A DNA stretch of 62,000 bases from Glandiceps talaboti (GCF_964340395.1 NC_135564.1:9317861-9379860), one strand, 5' to 3'; shown: positions 1-14,829, counted from the first letter of the stretch. Numbers and translations are program-made. The notes: generated by a model not told the origin, from the letters alone.

Positions 1-17
1 CTCTGTCTCTGTCTGTT

Positions 18-92
<75 letters not shown>

Positions 93-134
93 GTGTGTGT
101 GTGTGTGTGTGTGTCTGTCTGTCTGTCTGTCCCT
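1..134. repeat. (CTGT)n / (TG)n microsatellite
   Basis: Tetranucleotide CTGT array with a few GTTT interruptions, an internal TG dinucleotide block at about 90-113, then CTGT again. It runs off the left edge of the window, so its full length is unknown. No coding content. Confidence 0.97.
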
Positions 135-1197
135 CTACATACAAATATGTAAACTGTTCTCCTTTATCTGTCGACACACACTGTTAAAGGTGACATCATT
201 CCGAAAAATATTGAATTAAATATATTGCTTAGTCAAATAAGTCATCTTACACCCAGCATCGTCGTAAAACAACAGCCTTTTTACGCACCCTCCAAAACGC
301 CAAGGTGTTTCGCGGTGTCGCGGAAGAAATAACAGCTCTGGTTTGCCAGAATGACACCAAGCGTTCGAAGTCTTAAGGGTTTCGTTTCTGAGATGATTTA
401 TCTCTTACGGTTACAGTCATTTTTTGTTTTAGCAGAAGAGAAGGAAAACTTGTCACTGCGAAATAAAGTTTACCTGTGTAATTATTACTTCTTGAACGCT
501 GACAAAGTGCTTTATTCGATACGTCTCCAGACAGAGCAGTTTTTTTTGCTCTCAATTATTTGCACGTTGATTTTGTATGATTTATGATGTTTGTTTATCA
601 ATTGACACACGAGAGGTAATGAATAACAGACATTATGTGTACATCATTTGGCGAGGAGTTCACAAAACACACTTGGGATTTACAAGTTAATACTTCTGTG
701 CGTGTTTTAATAACTATGCAAATAGGGCTGAATTGAAGGTCGTACGTGGTGTCAAAATGAACGCAAATGAAGGAGCGCCATGGATGAAACGTGTGTATGC
801 GTTACTGTAATGAGTTACGGTGGGACAGGACGACCTGAAGAGTATAGTATTTGGTAATTTCTCTCCACAAAATACAGTACAGGACATGATCGATGATATC
901 ATTAACTTGACTGTCATTGATTTCTACAAGATGAGTGAACCAATGGCCACATCAATTATTTCTACAACTCTTCGATAAGTATGACTCTAGAACAATCGCG
1001 TATTCCTCGTATGGCACTCAATATACAGTTTGCCTTGATTAACTCTATATTGTATATTTTGTGTTATAACTTATACGTTGTTGTTTTCACAAGCGATCGC
1101 GACCCATGCTTATGATTTCGATACATGTAAATCCGGATTGACTTTGACAATTAAACCTGTTTTGGAGGATATCAAACTTTTCGATTCGAATATACAG
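135..1197. other. AT-rich intergenic sequence
   Basis: No gene, RNA or clear repeat recognised. Short open frames at 351-587 and 714-917 show no conserved motif and no paired splice or promoter signals. Confidence 0.6.
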
Positions 1198-1425
1198 CTG
1201 ACAACATATGTTATAAAAAGTACTGACAACATAGTAACGGCAGTATTGATGCCACATGGCAGGAAAGTAATGACAACATATGATGTAACAGTACTGGCAA
1301 ATATGACATAATAACTTAACAGTACCAACAACACATGACATAACACTACTGGCAGCATATGACGTACACACCAAATAAAATTTCGCCACTGGTACTGTAA
1401 CAGATCCTGTGTAGATGCTGAAGCA
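1198..1425. repeat. Degenerate 24-bp tandem repeat
   Basis: About seven diverged copies of a unit close to CTGACAACATATGATGTAAC plus AGTA. Copy lengths are 23-31 bases, so indels are frequent. Copies become unrecognisable after about 1380. The open frames on both strands here (1078-1389) come from the repeat. Confidence 0.75.
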
Positions 1426-2032
1426 TTTCCGTCAGCGAAGATGACACAGGGTGTAACAGAGCTGTAGTCACAGGCCTGTCAACAGATATGTGGGTACATT
1501 GCTAAATACATTGATGTGGGTATACATGCATGTAACAGTGTAGATATGACGGTACTTGTTTGCACATTGACTACACATGTATGATGTGTTCAAAGATTTT
1601 ATCATAATGCCATCCGTTTGTACATGCACTTACACTTAAGTAATACCTCGTTTGTGAAACACTCTCATAACTTATACACCCGTATATATTCATGTACCAA
1701 CAGTCCATGTATGTGAATACAGTCCTGATATCTGACCAAATGTACAGACCATGTAATATAACTTGTTCGTGCATCTCTGGGATACGCGTCTGGGCGCACA
1801 TCACTGTTTCAGTCATGTAATCACAGCAATGTACAGTCAAGAAAGACTGTTAGGGAATTGTTGTAGTGTTTTTATAGTGTATCTATTTGTACACGTATAG
1901 CATCGACATTTATTCATGTTCAATTTTATTGTATATATATTACTTTTTTGGAGCACCGTCTTTCGACTTTACTGTACATGTGTTATTAAAGCACAGGATG
2001 TTGGTGCATGCGTTACTTATAACTATGCTGAA
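1426..2032. other. AT-rich intergenic sequence
   Basis: Nothing recognised. The minus-strand open frame at 1571-1840 has no family resemblance. Confidence 0.55.
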
Positions 2033-2068
2033 TAAAACAAACAAACAAACAAACAAACAAACAACCAA
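2033..2068. repeat. (ACAA)n microsatellite
   Basis: About eight copies of a CAAA/ACAA tetranucleotide. Confidence 0.9.
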
Positions 2069-2984
2069 TCAAATAAAAACTTCTAATATGACGTGGGGAA
2101 AAGATGAACATGAAAAAATAATGTAAGAAATAAAGTCGTAGACACACACCAAAGCAAAAGAATACATGTATTTAGTTGGAAACAAACTTAGATGAAAATT
2201 TACAGTTCATTGAAACAAAAACATTGTTTCGAGTGATCGTCAAACTACATTTCTTCAATCTCTGTAAACTTCTACCAGTATGTGAGTTCTACAATTGAAT
2301 CAATCACTATCCTAATTGTACATCTGTCTGCGGTCGACCCCTGACCCCACTCTAATCTGCAGGTTATCTATATAAGTTGACACATGGACGGAGGGTTAAC
2401 CAATCAGCATGTGGTAACGAAGCAAAAAAAAACCCACATCAATTTGCTTAACTTTCTGCCAGTATGACATATGTCAACGAACGAATGCACAAGTCATGAA
2501 TTAAATGAGAATCCTAATTAAAATGCATCAAAAGGTCGAAAACTTGATTCTCTGACGATAAAATAAACTGGTGGCTTTCTTCTACTCTAATTCTTTTGAG
2601 GTGGTTGACCACAAACTGGCAGTTAAGTCATTACTGATGAGTTGCTTTCATGATCTTGTTTTGATAAAAAAAAAAGCTAAACTTCAACACAGCTGTACTA
2701 CAGAAATATTAATTGTGTTCGTTTTCACCGACCAAACTAAGAGCCATATTCAACCAGGAAACATAAAAAACTTGGGTTCAATTAGTATAAATAATAAATC
2801 GCCATGGGTAATAAAATGCAACCAGATCTTCACTATAAACTGTGAATGCTTGAGCAAACCTCAAGCGATCCAGTTCATATCTATAGTGTACGTACATGTA
2901 GGTCTGGTTACATCTACTCACTGTGGTTAATTGCTTTCACTTGTTGGACAGTTGCTACATATCTAAGTTTTTGTTGGTGTTACT
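2069..2984. other. AT-rich intergenic sequence
   Basis: No supported gene. The 119-codon frame at 2571-2930 does not resemble a known family. The next frame, starting at 2846, leads into the LINE remnant that follows. Confidence 0.55.
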
Positions 2985-3389
2985 TTCTTGATTGGCTTCA
3001 CTGGCTATCTGTCAAGAACAGCAGGATTCAATACAAAGTACTACTGATCACCTACAAGGCACTCAATAACACTACTCCTGGTTACATCACTGACTTGATT
3101 AACCGATTAAACCACAACTCGTTTACTTCGCCAAAATAACAAAAGTCTACTTCATGCACTCCCTTGTAATACAAAGTCATATGGTGTGAGCGTTCGTTCT
3201 CACAAGCAGCACTCCTCTTGTGGTACAGTATACCACTTGAAATTCATTCATCACCCACTGTCGATAAATTCAAGAATAATATCAAGCCACATCTGTTCGC
3301 AAGAGCTTTCTAACTTTTACTACGATCTACTATAGTCCCTGTTCAGCGCCATAGCGTCGTATTGGATTTTGGCGATATACAAATTTTTG

Positions 3390-3422
<33 letters not shown>

Positions 3423-3465
3423 GAATTGATTGATTGATTGATTGATTGATAGATTGATTGTAGCT
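2985..3465 (+). mobile_element. CR1/L2-like LINE, 3' end (RT C-terminus, 3' UTR, ATTG tail)
   Basis: Reading frame 2 shows DWLHWLSVK..RIQYKVLLITYK then ALNNTTPGYITDLI (from 2990). After stops at 3137 and about 3167 the same frame gives SFSQAALLLWYSIPLEIHSS and PTVDKFKNNIKPHLFARAF, ending at TAA 3311-3313. This is the usual C-terminal end of CR1/L2-clade reverse transcriptases (family pattern WLPV..RI.YK...LTYKAL then FS.AAP.LWNSLP..IR....V..FK..LK.HLF). A short 3' UTR ending in GGCGATATACAAATTTTTGT leads into an (ATTG)n tail at about 3388-3465, a typical LINE terminus. The internal stops make it a dead, 5'-truncated copy. No upstream endonuclease or RT palm motif was seen. Confidence 0.85.
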
Positions 3466-4255
3466 CTTATCAAACATGTTTGTAATTGAAACTGAACGCA
3501 GTTATTATTTCCGCTGTATTTTATACTCATAATTACTTTACCATTACTTTGCAATCCCAGCACAGCTTGTAATGTAAGAAAAAAGAAAAAAGAAAAACGA
3601 AAAAAGAAAAAAGAAAAAAAAAGTAAATTTCTAAATATCAAGTCTGCAGTATAACACACATCATTAAATACGGGGTTTCATATACCATTAGAGTTAGAAA
3701 ATAGGAAGAGAAGGTATTCTATATATACTGCTGTGCGTGACGGCTCTTTGAATGTTGCTATGATATTTTGGATAACCCGTCTGTCCGACCGTAGACCTAT
3801 ATTGCTAATACGATTTACACGACCTGAAAAAAAAACATTCCAGAAGGGCGTCGTCCTCCCACATCATGTACTAATGTCTTGTAAATCTGGTATCTTATAT
3901 AAAAATCGACATATATTTATCTCAGTTTATCTAAGTCATGACCACCAAGGGATTCGGAACTTTTAAACTACGATCGATTGTTTTGACCAGCGGACAGCCT
4001 CGTTTTCATTGATCCAAGACTATGAAGTAGGGCAAAACGATGATTTGAATCTTTATCAATAAAATCACGTTATAGAAAATTAGAATATTTTTAGCGGATA
4101 ACAAGTTAAACACAGCACAGCATGAAAGAGGCAATACTACAAAACAAAAAACCGCCACGGGACATCAAGAGAAAAAAACATAGATAACAATAATTAACAT
4201 TAGAACAATAACATTTGAAATATTTTGTTTAAGAGTCTCACAATACAGTACGATA
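3466..4255. other. Intergenic sequence with AAAG-rich patch
   Basis: An A-rich AAAAAG patch sits at about 3568-3624. Otherwise nothing is recognised. Confidence 0.5.
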
Positions 4256-4348
4256 CAGTACAGTACAATAATATACAATACAATACAATACAATACAATA
4301 CAATACAATACAATACAATACAATACAACACAACGCAATACAATACAT
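4256..4348. repeat. (AATAC)n pentanucleotide microsatellite
   Basis: Pure core at about 4275-4327, with degenerate ACAAC/CAGTA units at the edges. On the minus strand it reads as poly-VLYCI, which is not a protein. Confidence 0.95.
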
Positions 4349-5154
4349 CTGTGCGACAGTAGAGAACAAATTCATACATGAAAAATATTAAAACAAGGTC
4401 GTAATAACCATTAAAATACATACAATAAATACAGCTCAAAATTCAGGAGACAATAACAAATTTAAACAAAGGCAGATAAATTAAAACAATGAAAAAAGTT
4501 ACTAATCATTGATCTGTTCAGTAAAGGGGAGGGGGAGATTGCTTTCGGAATGAATGAATATTTAGCCTTTGGAACTTTATAGCCGACTGTGAGTCTGTGA
4601 TTGTGTGAAACTTCGATGGCACCAAATGAAATCCTTTGGTGATCATCTAAACGTGAACGAACATTCCTTACATTACTTAACGAGCATTCCTATAGTAAGA
4701 TTTATAGTTTGTTATGAAATGATAAAAGACAAGTTTTTGTTATGCCAATAATTTTGAACTTATGGTGGAATTTCTTTAGAGGGAATTTATATTCTTCATA
4801 CGAAAATCATGAAACCAGCTGATAAACGAAAATATTAGAATACTTTCAATGAAAGATTTGTAAAGAGAGAGACAATATCAAAGTACCGTGTCACATGCCC
4901 TCTACGACAAGAAACAATCTTTACCATAACTGTTTCTTTCGTTTTTCTTTTACTTTTGAATTCTCTAAGTTTTGCAGTCAGTGCCCGTATCTTACATTAC
5001 TGCTACTTTATAGTGTAGCTGTGTCGTATAGCACTTTACTGCCATTTCACTTTTGTATACCTATAAATCCCAAAATGTACTCATTGTTGTAGACGTTAAA
5101 TAACCGTTGTTTTGTTGTTGCATTGATGCATAAGGGGAACCTCGATAAAAAAGA
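4349..5154. other. AT-rich intergenic sequence
   Basis: Nothing recognised. Confidence 0.55.
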
Positions 5155-5195
5155 ACAACAACAACAACAACAACAACAACAATAATAATAATAAT
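5155..5195. repeat. (CAA)n(TAA)n trinucleotide microsatellite
   Basis: ACA/CAA repeat passing into AAT repeat. Confidence 0.9.
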
Positions 5196-5205
5196 TCAAG
5201 ATGCG

Positions 5206-5372
5206 TTGTTTCCATTGCAGGAACAAGGTGACTTTGCATTGCGTGAACACAGTGACTTCGCATTGCATGAACACAGTGACTCTTTGCATTGCAGGAACAA
5301 TGTAACTTTGCATTGCAGGAACAAGGTGACTTTGCATTGCAGGAACAGAGTGACTTTGCATTGCAGCAACAG
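5206..5372. repeat. 24-bp minisatellite
   Basis: About 6.5 copies of a unit containing TTTGCATTGCAGGAACA and GGTGAC. Because 24 is a multiple of three, open frames exist on both strands (5047-5430) without coding meaning. Confidence 0.9.
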
Positions 5373-5489
5373 GAGTTACTTTGTATTTCAGTGCGTTTAT
5401 ATTGCTGTCACATTAGTGAATTTGTACTGAAATAACAATTAAACAAAGCACTTCAGTAACAACAGTGATTTTTTTACTTTCCCATAGAG

Positions 5490-5660
5490 TTATTATTCGG
5501 CGGCCATATTGGATTCTAAAATGCCTGAATTTTTATTACATTTTGATCTCTATTCCAAAACTTTGGACGGTGACCCCTGATTTCTTTTCTTGATTTTAAA
5601 TGAGAATGGGTTGGAGTTTTCTTGACGAAAGTAACAGCATACTTTTTAAGAGATTACTTC
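5490..5660 (-). mobile_element. Fragment of dispersed LINE-associated repeat (copy A)
   Basis: Shares the blocks GGCCATATTGGATTCTAAAA and TTGATTT..A.TGAGAATGGG, in the same order and spacing, with 16022-16160, followed in both by a TTTCTTGA..A.GTA block. At 16 kb this sequence lies directly 3' of a minus-strand LINE RT remnant, so this copy is probably a 3'-UTR piece of the same family. Confidence 0.65.
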
Positions 5661-8613
<2,953 letters not shown>

Positions 8614-8845
8614 CTTGAGGTATCTTGGCAATGGACTCTGGTATGCCATTTTCTAAATGTCTTTATAGATCACTCTCACTTTATGAATATGAGTTGTGTA
8701 ACTATGAATATTAATATTCGAACTGTGTAATGTTCGATATCAATATTTGAACGGTCTAATTATGAATATTCATATTTTAGTTATTATGAATATTATGGAT
8801 ATTACTACTTGTCTTTTAAACCGAGTAAAGAAAGTCAGAGACAGA

Positions 8846-8935
8846 GGCAGACAGACAGAGAGAGAGAGAGAGGGAGGGAGAGAGACAGAGAGAGAGAGAC
8901 AGAGAGACAGCGACAGAGGGAGAGAGGCAAGCTCT
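8846..8935. repeat. Degenerate purine (AGAC/AG)n tract
   Basis: Imperfect GAGA/GACA/GGGA repeats, more decayed than the 8485-8610 array. Confidence 0.85.
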
Positions 8936-11011
8936 AAAAGGTAACTAGTCGTGTTTATAATAAAATTAAAGTCTGTATAATAACACCTACAAGTGCACAC
9001 TTACAAGTTGGAAACCGCCACTATAAGTTTGAATACTTGAATCGTTGTCTATAAAGAGGGACCGTACAATAATTTTATCTATAATTGATATAATTACGTT
9101 GTTTACACCTTCATGCCGTCTTCTACAGTAACACTTAATGACATTTCGCCGACGTCATGCAACAATTTTACCTAAACCATTTGCCGATGGCTTTGAATAA
9201 GAGTTATTGTTAGTAGATATCATGCAATCATGGATGCGGATCAAACCCTCTCCAAAACACTGAATCTGAGTTTATAGCCACAAGGAAAAAATACCGGGCA
9301 TACAAATTTTATTTCTAACTACAAATTCAATTTTAGTCTTTCTGGAAGGCTGATAATAATTGGTGGAATAAGAACCCCTCCCGAGAGTCATTGGCACGGT
9401 CTGTCAACTTCAAATGAGAATAACCTTTATCGGAGCTGACAAAGTACTACATGCATGTTAAACTCTGTTATAACTCACTTCCAGTATGTCTCATAAAGAA
9501 TTGTATGCCTGATCACCTGCTATGATATCCCAGTACGGAACGGCAAAAAAAAATGACAGCGTATAGATATTCATATTTTCTACCCGAACAGAGCAACTGG
9601 GACACCTAGACCTCTTGTGATACCTGTACACTCCCTTAACCCTCCACTAGCTATAAATGACGTATTGTCTGTTTCGATGGGACAGCCAGCAATATATTCA
9701 CCGAAAATACAAATACTTCTCCATTGCACATGTAAATTATAGGTCTATTTTATCTATATGAATAGTATAGTACGAAATTGCGATATTGTGATAAGTTGAG
9801 GGCGCTGATTTTTTAGATGTGGTCCAAAAATTCAATTCGTTTGTATATGTCGCACTATAGTATGTGTATTGCGGCTACACAAATAGGCTTACCCACAGGT
9901 GATTCAATAACGTTGAGAGTCTATGATATCACGAGGGAGTCAATTATATCAAACAAACCAGTTTCAAAAGACATTCAAGTTGCAGGTAGTACAGCTTTAA
10001 AGTCTAGAGTATCAATCCCAGTTTTTTTTTGCTTTACTTTTATTACAGCAGTGGAGTCGTTTGAATTACATAGGACCATTCTTGTGTTCTGGACTAAATT
10101 TTTCTACAGCTCTACAAGACAAACTTTTTTTCCCATATCTCTAAATTTAAAATGAAATGCTAATCCAAATTGGGCCTCAAAATGGGCCTAAAACATCGAC
10201 TATACTTCAAACTAATTTAGCAACTGTTTGAATAGCCAGTTTCAGTTCTTGTACGATCCAAGAATGGGCGCGCTTTCTGGCAAACGCTTCATAATTCTCT
10301 AAAGAGGAAGATAAACTTTCTTGCTCATGTTGAATAATATCTGGAGAAAAACGCCGACAAGCCATGGCCGACTACCAATGTAAATATAGACTAATATGTT
10401 GACTCTGTGATCTTATTTCAACTAAATTGAGTCTTTAGAAGAAGTGTATCATAAAAGGTGTTGACTTGGAATCTCCGCAATACAATATTCCGCAATATTT
10501 GGTAATAGGGTAATGTTTATTTCGCAGTACTTGCTAATAGGTTATGTTATTTCGTAAATCCGATGTATAGATACACTGACACTCCATATCTTTCCATGTG
10601 TAATTATCAGCAACCCATCAATGTGAACTTTGCTGAAATATGATGATGTAGTATCGGTATATATTCCAACACATCAACAAACAGCTCAAAGTGTACTAAT
10701 TCAAAAGGCGCCCTTCAGTCTCAAAAGTAGGTCCGCATTTAAAAAAAAAAAGAAGCGCAGAGCAATACTTGTAAATAGTTGTACTGTTACAAACATCATA
10801 AAGAAATCTATCTCGCTCTCTTAAAACCATTTTAGATTCGCGTATTGAAATCTCTCCAATGAAGTATCAACACATTCCCACTGATAGTCTTTGAATCCTG
10901 TGCCGCCTGTAGAGTTAGATCATATTGAGTATCTTGACAAGGTATATTTTCAACACTCAATTTTCATCAACGCAGTCTTCCCGTATCAACTCTCATAACT
11001 GATTTTGTTTC
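8936..11011. other. AT-rich intergenic sequence
   Basis: Nothing assignable. The 112-codon frame at 9817-10155 is one of the longest non-repetitive frames in the window, but it shows no domain, has an internal poly-T run and lacks flanking gene signals. A short diverged duplication (CGCAATA/GGTAATAGG) lies at about 10480-10555. Confidence 0.5.
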
Positions 11012-11750
11012 TTTGTAATAGTTCCACTATGTATGTTTCTATCCCAGTTCATCAAGTGTACATGTTTCTATCCCTGTTTATAGTTCCACTACCGGCTCAC
11101 TATGTATGTTATTATCCCTCTAATAGCTCCACTTTGTATGTTTCTATCCCTGTAATAGATCCACTATGTATGTTTCTATCCCTGTAATAGATCCACTATG
11201 TATGTTTCTATCCCTGTAATAGTTCCAATATGTATGTTTCTATCCCTGTAATAGCTCCACTATGTATGTTTCTATCCCTGTAATAGATCCACTCTGTATA
11301 TTTTTATCCCTGTAGTAGTTCCACTACCATAGAGCCACTATGTGGCTATCGTCTGTAATAGTTCCAGCTTGTATGTTTCTATCCCTGTATAATAGAGCCA
11401 CTATGTATGTGGCCATCACTGCAATAGTTCCACTCTGTATGTTTCTATCTATGTACTAGTTCCATCGTGTATGTTTCTATCCCTGTAATAAATCCACTGT
11501 GTATATTTCTATCCCTGTAATGTATCCACTGTGTATATTTCTATCCCTGTAATATATCCACTGTGTATATTTCTACCCCTGTAATAGTTCCACTATGTAT
11601 GTTTCTATCCCTGTAGTAGTTCCACAGTCTATGCACGTGTATGTTTCTATATCGCTGTATACGTAGTCGATCCACTATGTATATTTCAATCCCTTTAAGA
11701 GGCCCTCTATGTGTATGTTTCTATCTTTGTAATAGTTCCACCACCTTATA
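11012..11750. repeat. 32-bp minisatellite, about 22 copies
   Basis: Unit core TCCACTATGTATGTTTCTAT followed by CCCTGTAATAG. Best conserved at about 11130-11300, and degenerate with insertions at 11330-11420 and after 11600. Confidence 0.93.
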
Positions 11751-12955
11751 GACATGTACATGGTATGTTTTTTTATATAATTTGTTTTTAACCCTTTCAT
11801 GCTTTGATTGGGTTACTGAGACATATTATGTACCAATGTCTTACCCAAGTAAGGCTATATCAGAGTGTTGGTATGAACAAACAGAAGTTTATTGGGAGAC
11901 AGACTGAATGTGTAGATAATATACATCGAAAAATTAAAAGATGCACATGTGCACAGTACAACAGAGTACACCCACGTATTGTGTATACACTCGGTAACGA
12001 AGAATATATATGAATAAAAGAAAGCTAATCTAATTTTAGTTGCAACACGCAAGATTTAGCTATAAGCAATTAAATGTTAACTTACTATTAAAATTTAATG
12101 ACGCTATGGCAAAAAATTATCGATTGCATGCTAGAATGCTGAGGTTGTAAATAATTGGAAACTTTAAAGTTCCCAATGGACTTTGTGGGGGTAAAACAGA
12201 TTTCACTTTTATTAGTTTCACTTCATTTGTAACTAGAATGACTTGATGACGTTTATTCGTCTAAATTGAGCCAGACGAATTTACCTTGATGCTTGGTTGT
12301 AATAACCATTTCTTAGATAACTCTTCAAATAGCAATGAGAAAACACTAATGGGACAGGACAGACATCTAGATCGGTCTTGAGTGGTTCAACTAATTCAGC
12401 TTCATCTCACCCTTCGATTGTAGTAATACATCGATTGTTGTATTTACAGATGATAATGGTCGTTTGTGAAACGTTTGATGCCACGATGAGATTGACCTTT
12501 TATCGTGTAATGCCAAAGCAAACATATACACATAGCCAGACTTTGTGTATTTGACGACAAGACAACGCTGTAAACGACGGTCACTGTACTGTGTAAATAA
12601 GTCATGTCTAAATTGGCATACTTAAGATTTGCTGTGTTAAAAATGTTTACATTCAAGTTTGTAAGTATGTGTCTTGTAGATCTATGTCGGTACATTTTCG
12701 GTTAGGTTCACGATGACACAATATCCTGTCATGTAGATGCAACTTGATGAGGATATAGATCATACCACAGTGAAGGTTCTATGGTCAAATAAGCTCCCAT
12801 TCGCGCACTACTTAAGGGATAACTGTCACCTGATCGAGTGCGTGATATTTATACTTAGAAACACTTTTTTTTTGCGTAGAGACATTGCACACTGTGTATG
12901 AAAACAATCACAGTGGCAAGTATTAAAAATCATCCAGTGTGCTTGTTGTATATTA
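11751..12955. other. AT-rich intergenic sequence
   Basis: Nothing recognised. Short frames at 11804-12052 and 12444-12695 have no supporting context. Confidence 0.5.
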
Positions 12956-13030
12956 TATTATATAGTGTACATACACACAGGCACACACATAGACACACAC
13001 GCACGCACGCATGCGCGCGCACACACAGTG
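12956..13030. repeat. (CA)n/(GCAC)n/(GC)n alternating purine-pyrimidine tract
   Basis: Imperfect CACA runs pass into GCACGCACGCATGCGCGCGC and back to CACA. The strict purine-pyrimidine alternation is the kind that can adopt Z-DNA. Confidence 0.85.
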
Positions 13031-14407
13031 CTGTTTTACAATATTTCATTGACTTTTAGCAACAACAACAGTTATTTAAAAGCGATCCATTTTATCCATT
13101 CACTAGTCAAATGAAGATAAAAAGTTGAAGGATATACTCACAAAACTAATTATCTGATATAGCTTGACTGAAAATTACATGAAGTTCAAATGAATGTAAA
13201 GAATGAACAAGAGTATAGATTATTTGAAATGTCGTAATTCGTGAATTACATGGGGATGACCTAGGAAACTTACGTTCCACTAATTAAAAGCAACCGCAAG
13301 CGGCAAGATGTAATAATTAATAAATGCATCAAACTTCTTCCTCATTTGCTTCTCATGAAAACTCGCAACTTTAAATGTCAAATCAGTTTCTTACAAATGT
13401 TTACCACATTTCCATCAATTATGTAGTTGTCGGTACATCAATGCAAGTCACCGCTTTGTTCATCATCTTCAATTCGGATTTAGGACCGACTATCAACACT
13501 AAGTGATTGAGTTTGTATATTTGTAAACGTAACAATTTCAGTTTTGAACCTTTTTTTGCAATCTGGATAGAGACTAAAATATCAATGCGATGGGAATGCG
13601 GTGAATAAGTTCTTCAGAGGGTTGACGGTAAACGTTTCAGAAGGAGACCTCCCAGGAAAAATAGTTTAAGGAAAAACAACTTTAAGATAGAAATAAATAA
13701 GTTGAGTTAAATAAAATGATAATCAGGTATTTGTGATCGATTAAAACCTTATGTTATCATGTGATCAAAGCAAGCCAATCACTTGGTACATGTTTTAAAT
13801 ATATGCAAATCTGTTTTGTATCCTTGTTCGTTCTGTGGTTCTCGAGAAATACAAACACAGGCACATTGTTTCACAGTAGAACGCTCAAATAGATGTCACA
13901 CTGCAGAGAGAAACCGTCCAATTAACGTTGAAAATAAATAAATGATTTGAACACTTCGGGGCATGTGTCTAAGGCTGAAATCCAGGCGATGCCTCGTTTA
14001 AGAATCATTATATGAACGCAATTTAGATGAATTTCCTGTCGATATGTCGTTGATTGTCACCAATTATGTTTAAACCATCTTAAAGGAAGTCATTATTGAA
14101 TACTTTCAAATGTAATGGCCCTCTACCCAAACAGGATAAAACGTATGCTGAGAGTAAAGTACATTCGATGTTACAAAAAACAACATTGTTAAGTTTATGT
14201 AAGGCAAAGTTGGTTTAATAGTACGTGTACTCGTTAATATTGTCAAGTTATGCCTTGAAAGAATCCAGTTGAGTAGACCAATCCATGACTGTTGAGCTGA
14301 CAGTTCCTGCTGACGTCCATATATACTACATACACAATACTGGTTGGATGCAATGTGTCAAATATCACGTGAACATATTTTATAAACATATGTACTAAGA
14401 ATCATAT

Positions 14408-14408
<1 letters not shown>
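13031..14408. other. AT-rich intergenic sequence
   Basis: No gene or repeat recognised. Confidence 0.55.

Positions 14409-14501
<93 letters not shown>
14409..14501. repeat. (TA)n microsatellite, left flank of palindrome
   Basis: About 46 uninterrupted TA units abutting the left arm of the hammerhead palindrome. Confidence 0.97.
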
Positions 14502-14505
<4 letters not shown>

Positions 14506-14539
14506 GTTTTGAAAATTTGAACCAAATTATGTGCTATAG

Positions 14540-14588
14540 ACCCTACAGAACTGTTTCGTGAGGTGCGTATTCCTCACTCATCAGGGGT
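14540..14588 (-). ncRNA. Type I hammerhead ribozyme (minus strand)
   Basis: Reading the minus strand: stem I strand ACCC (14588-14585), CTGATGA core (14584-14578), stem II GTGAGG/CCTCAC (14577-14572 with 14563-14558) with 8-base loop, GAA core then stem III ACAG/CTGT with a 2-base loop (14554-14545), H17 = A (complement of 14544), then stem I strand GGGT (14543-14540). All invariant core bases are present. Predicted cleavage is between the complements of 14544 and 14543. It is the mirror copy of the plus-strand motif. Whether it is transcribed is unknown. Confidence 0.88.
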
Positions 14589-14595
14589 AGGTTCT

Positions 14596-14644
14596 ACCCC
14601 TGATGAGTGAGGAATACGCACCTCACGAAACAGTTCTGTAGGGT
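14596..14644 (+). ncRNA. Type I hammerhead ribozyme (plus strand)
   Basis: Elements in order: stem I strand ACCC (14596-14599); core CTGATGA (14600-14606); stem II GTGAGG (14607-14612), loop AATACGCA, CCTCAC (14621-14626); core GAA (14627-14629); stem III ACAG/CTGT (14630-14633 with 14636-14639) closed by TT; H17 = A (14640); stem I strand GGGT (14641-14644). Every invariant hammerhead base is present, stem II is fully paired, and the predicted self-cleavage site is A14640/G14641. The very short stem III is the hallmark of the minimal type I hammerheads known from Penelope-like retroelements. Stem I is only 4 bp before a mismatch, so activity may need a dimer or extended tertiary contacts. 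Confidence 0.9.
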
Positions 14645-14687
14645 CTATAGCATATAATTTGGTTCAAATTTTCAAAACCTGTATATA

Positions 14688-14742
14688 ATTCGCTCTACTA
14701 CCCGTATTGAGCACTTTTATGTGGTTTTATCTACATCCAGTC

Positions 14743-14744
<2 letters not shown>
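14688..14744 (+). mobile_element. Penelope-like repeat segment downstream of the hammerhead
   Basis: Contains CGCTCTACTACCCGTATT then GAGCACT (14691-14715). The same pattern (CGCTCTGC..C....GTAT.GAGCACT) appears twice on the minus strand at 57602-57632 and 57722-57755, each downstream of a hammerhead-like or related block. Two more parts of the same element family are therefore present in the window. Confidence 0.65.

Positions 14745-14822
<78 letters not shown>
14744..14822. repeat. (AT)n microsatellite, right flank
   Basis: About 38 uninterrupted AT units. Together with the left (TA)n tract it brackets the hammerhead element. Confidence 0.97.
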
Positions 14823-14825
<3 letters not shown>

Positions 14826-14829
14826 ATTA

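Larger units (their letters stand above)
14497..14687. mobile_element. Near-perfect palindrome carrying two hammerhead ribozymes (Penelope-like/retrozyme-type)
   Basis: The two arms are reverse complements around base 14592, over about 93 bases each, with one mismatch seen (14531 G versus 14653 T). The left arm starts ACAGGTTTTGAAAATTTGAA and the right arm ends TTCAAATTTTCAAAACCTGT. Each arm holds a complete hammerhead core on opposite strands (separate entries). The element sits between two long (TA)n tracts. Penelope-like elements are known to carry minimal type I hammerheads in their terminal repeats, which are often inverted or tandem, and to sit in AT-rich sites. The family assignment is inference, since no GIY-YIG or RT coding sequence is visible nearby. 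Confidence 0.85.

Noticed and set aside
9817-10155. 112-codon non-repetitive plus-strand frame
   Set aside because: No recognisable domain, internal poly-T, no promoter or splice context. Frames of this length are expected by chance in 62 kb.
11012-11750. Regular repeats considered as a CRISPR array
   Set aside because: The units are contiguous without unique spacers. This is a minisatellite, and the DNA is eukaryotic.
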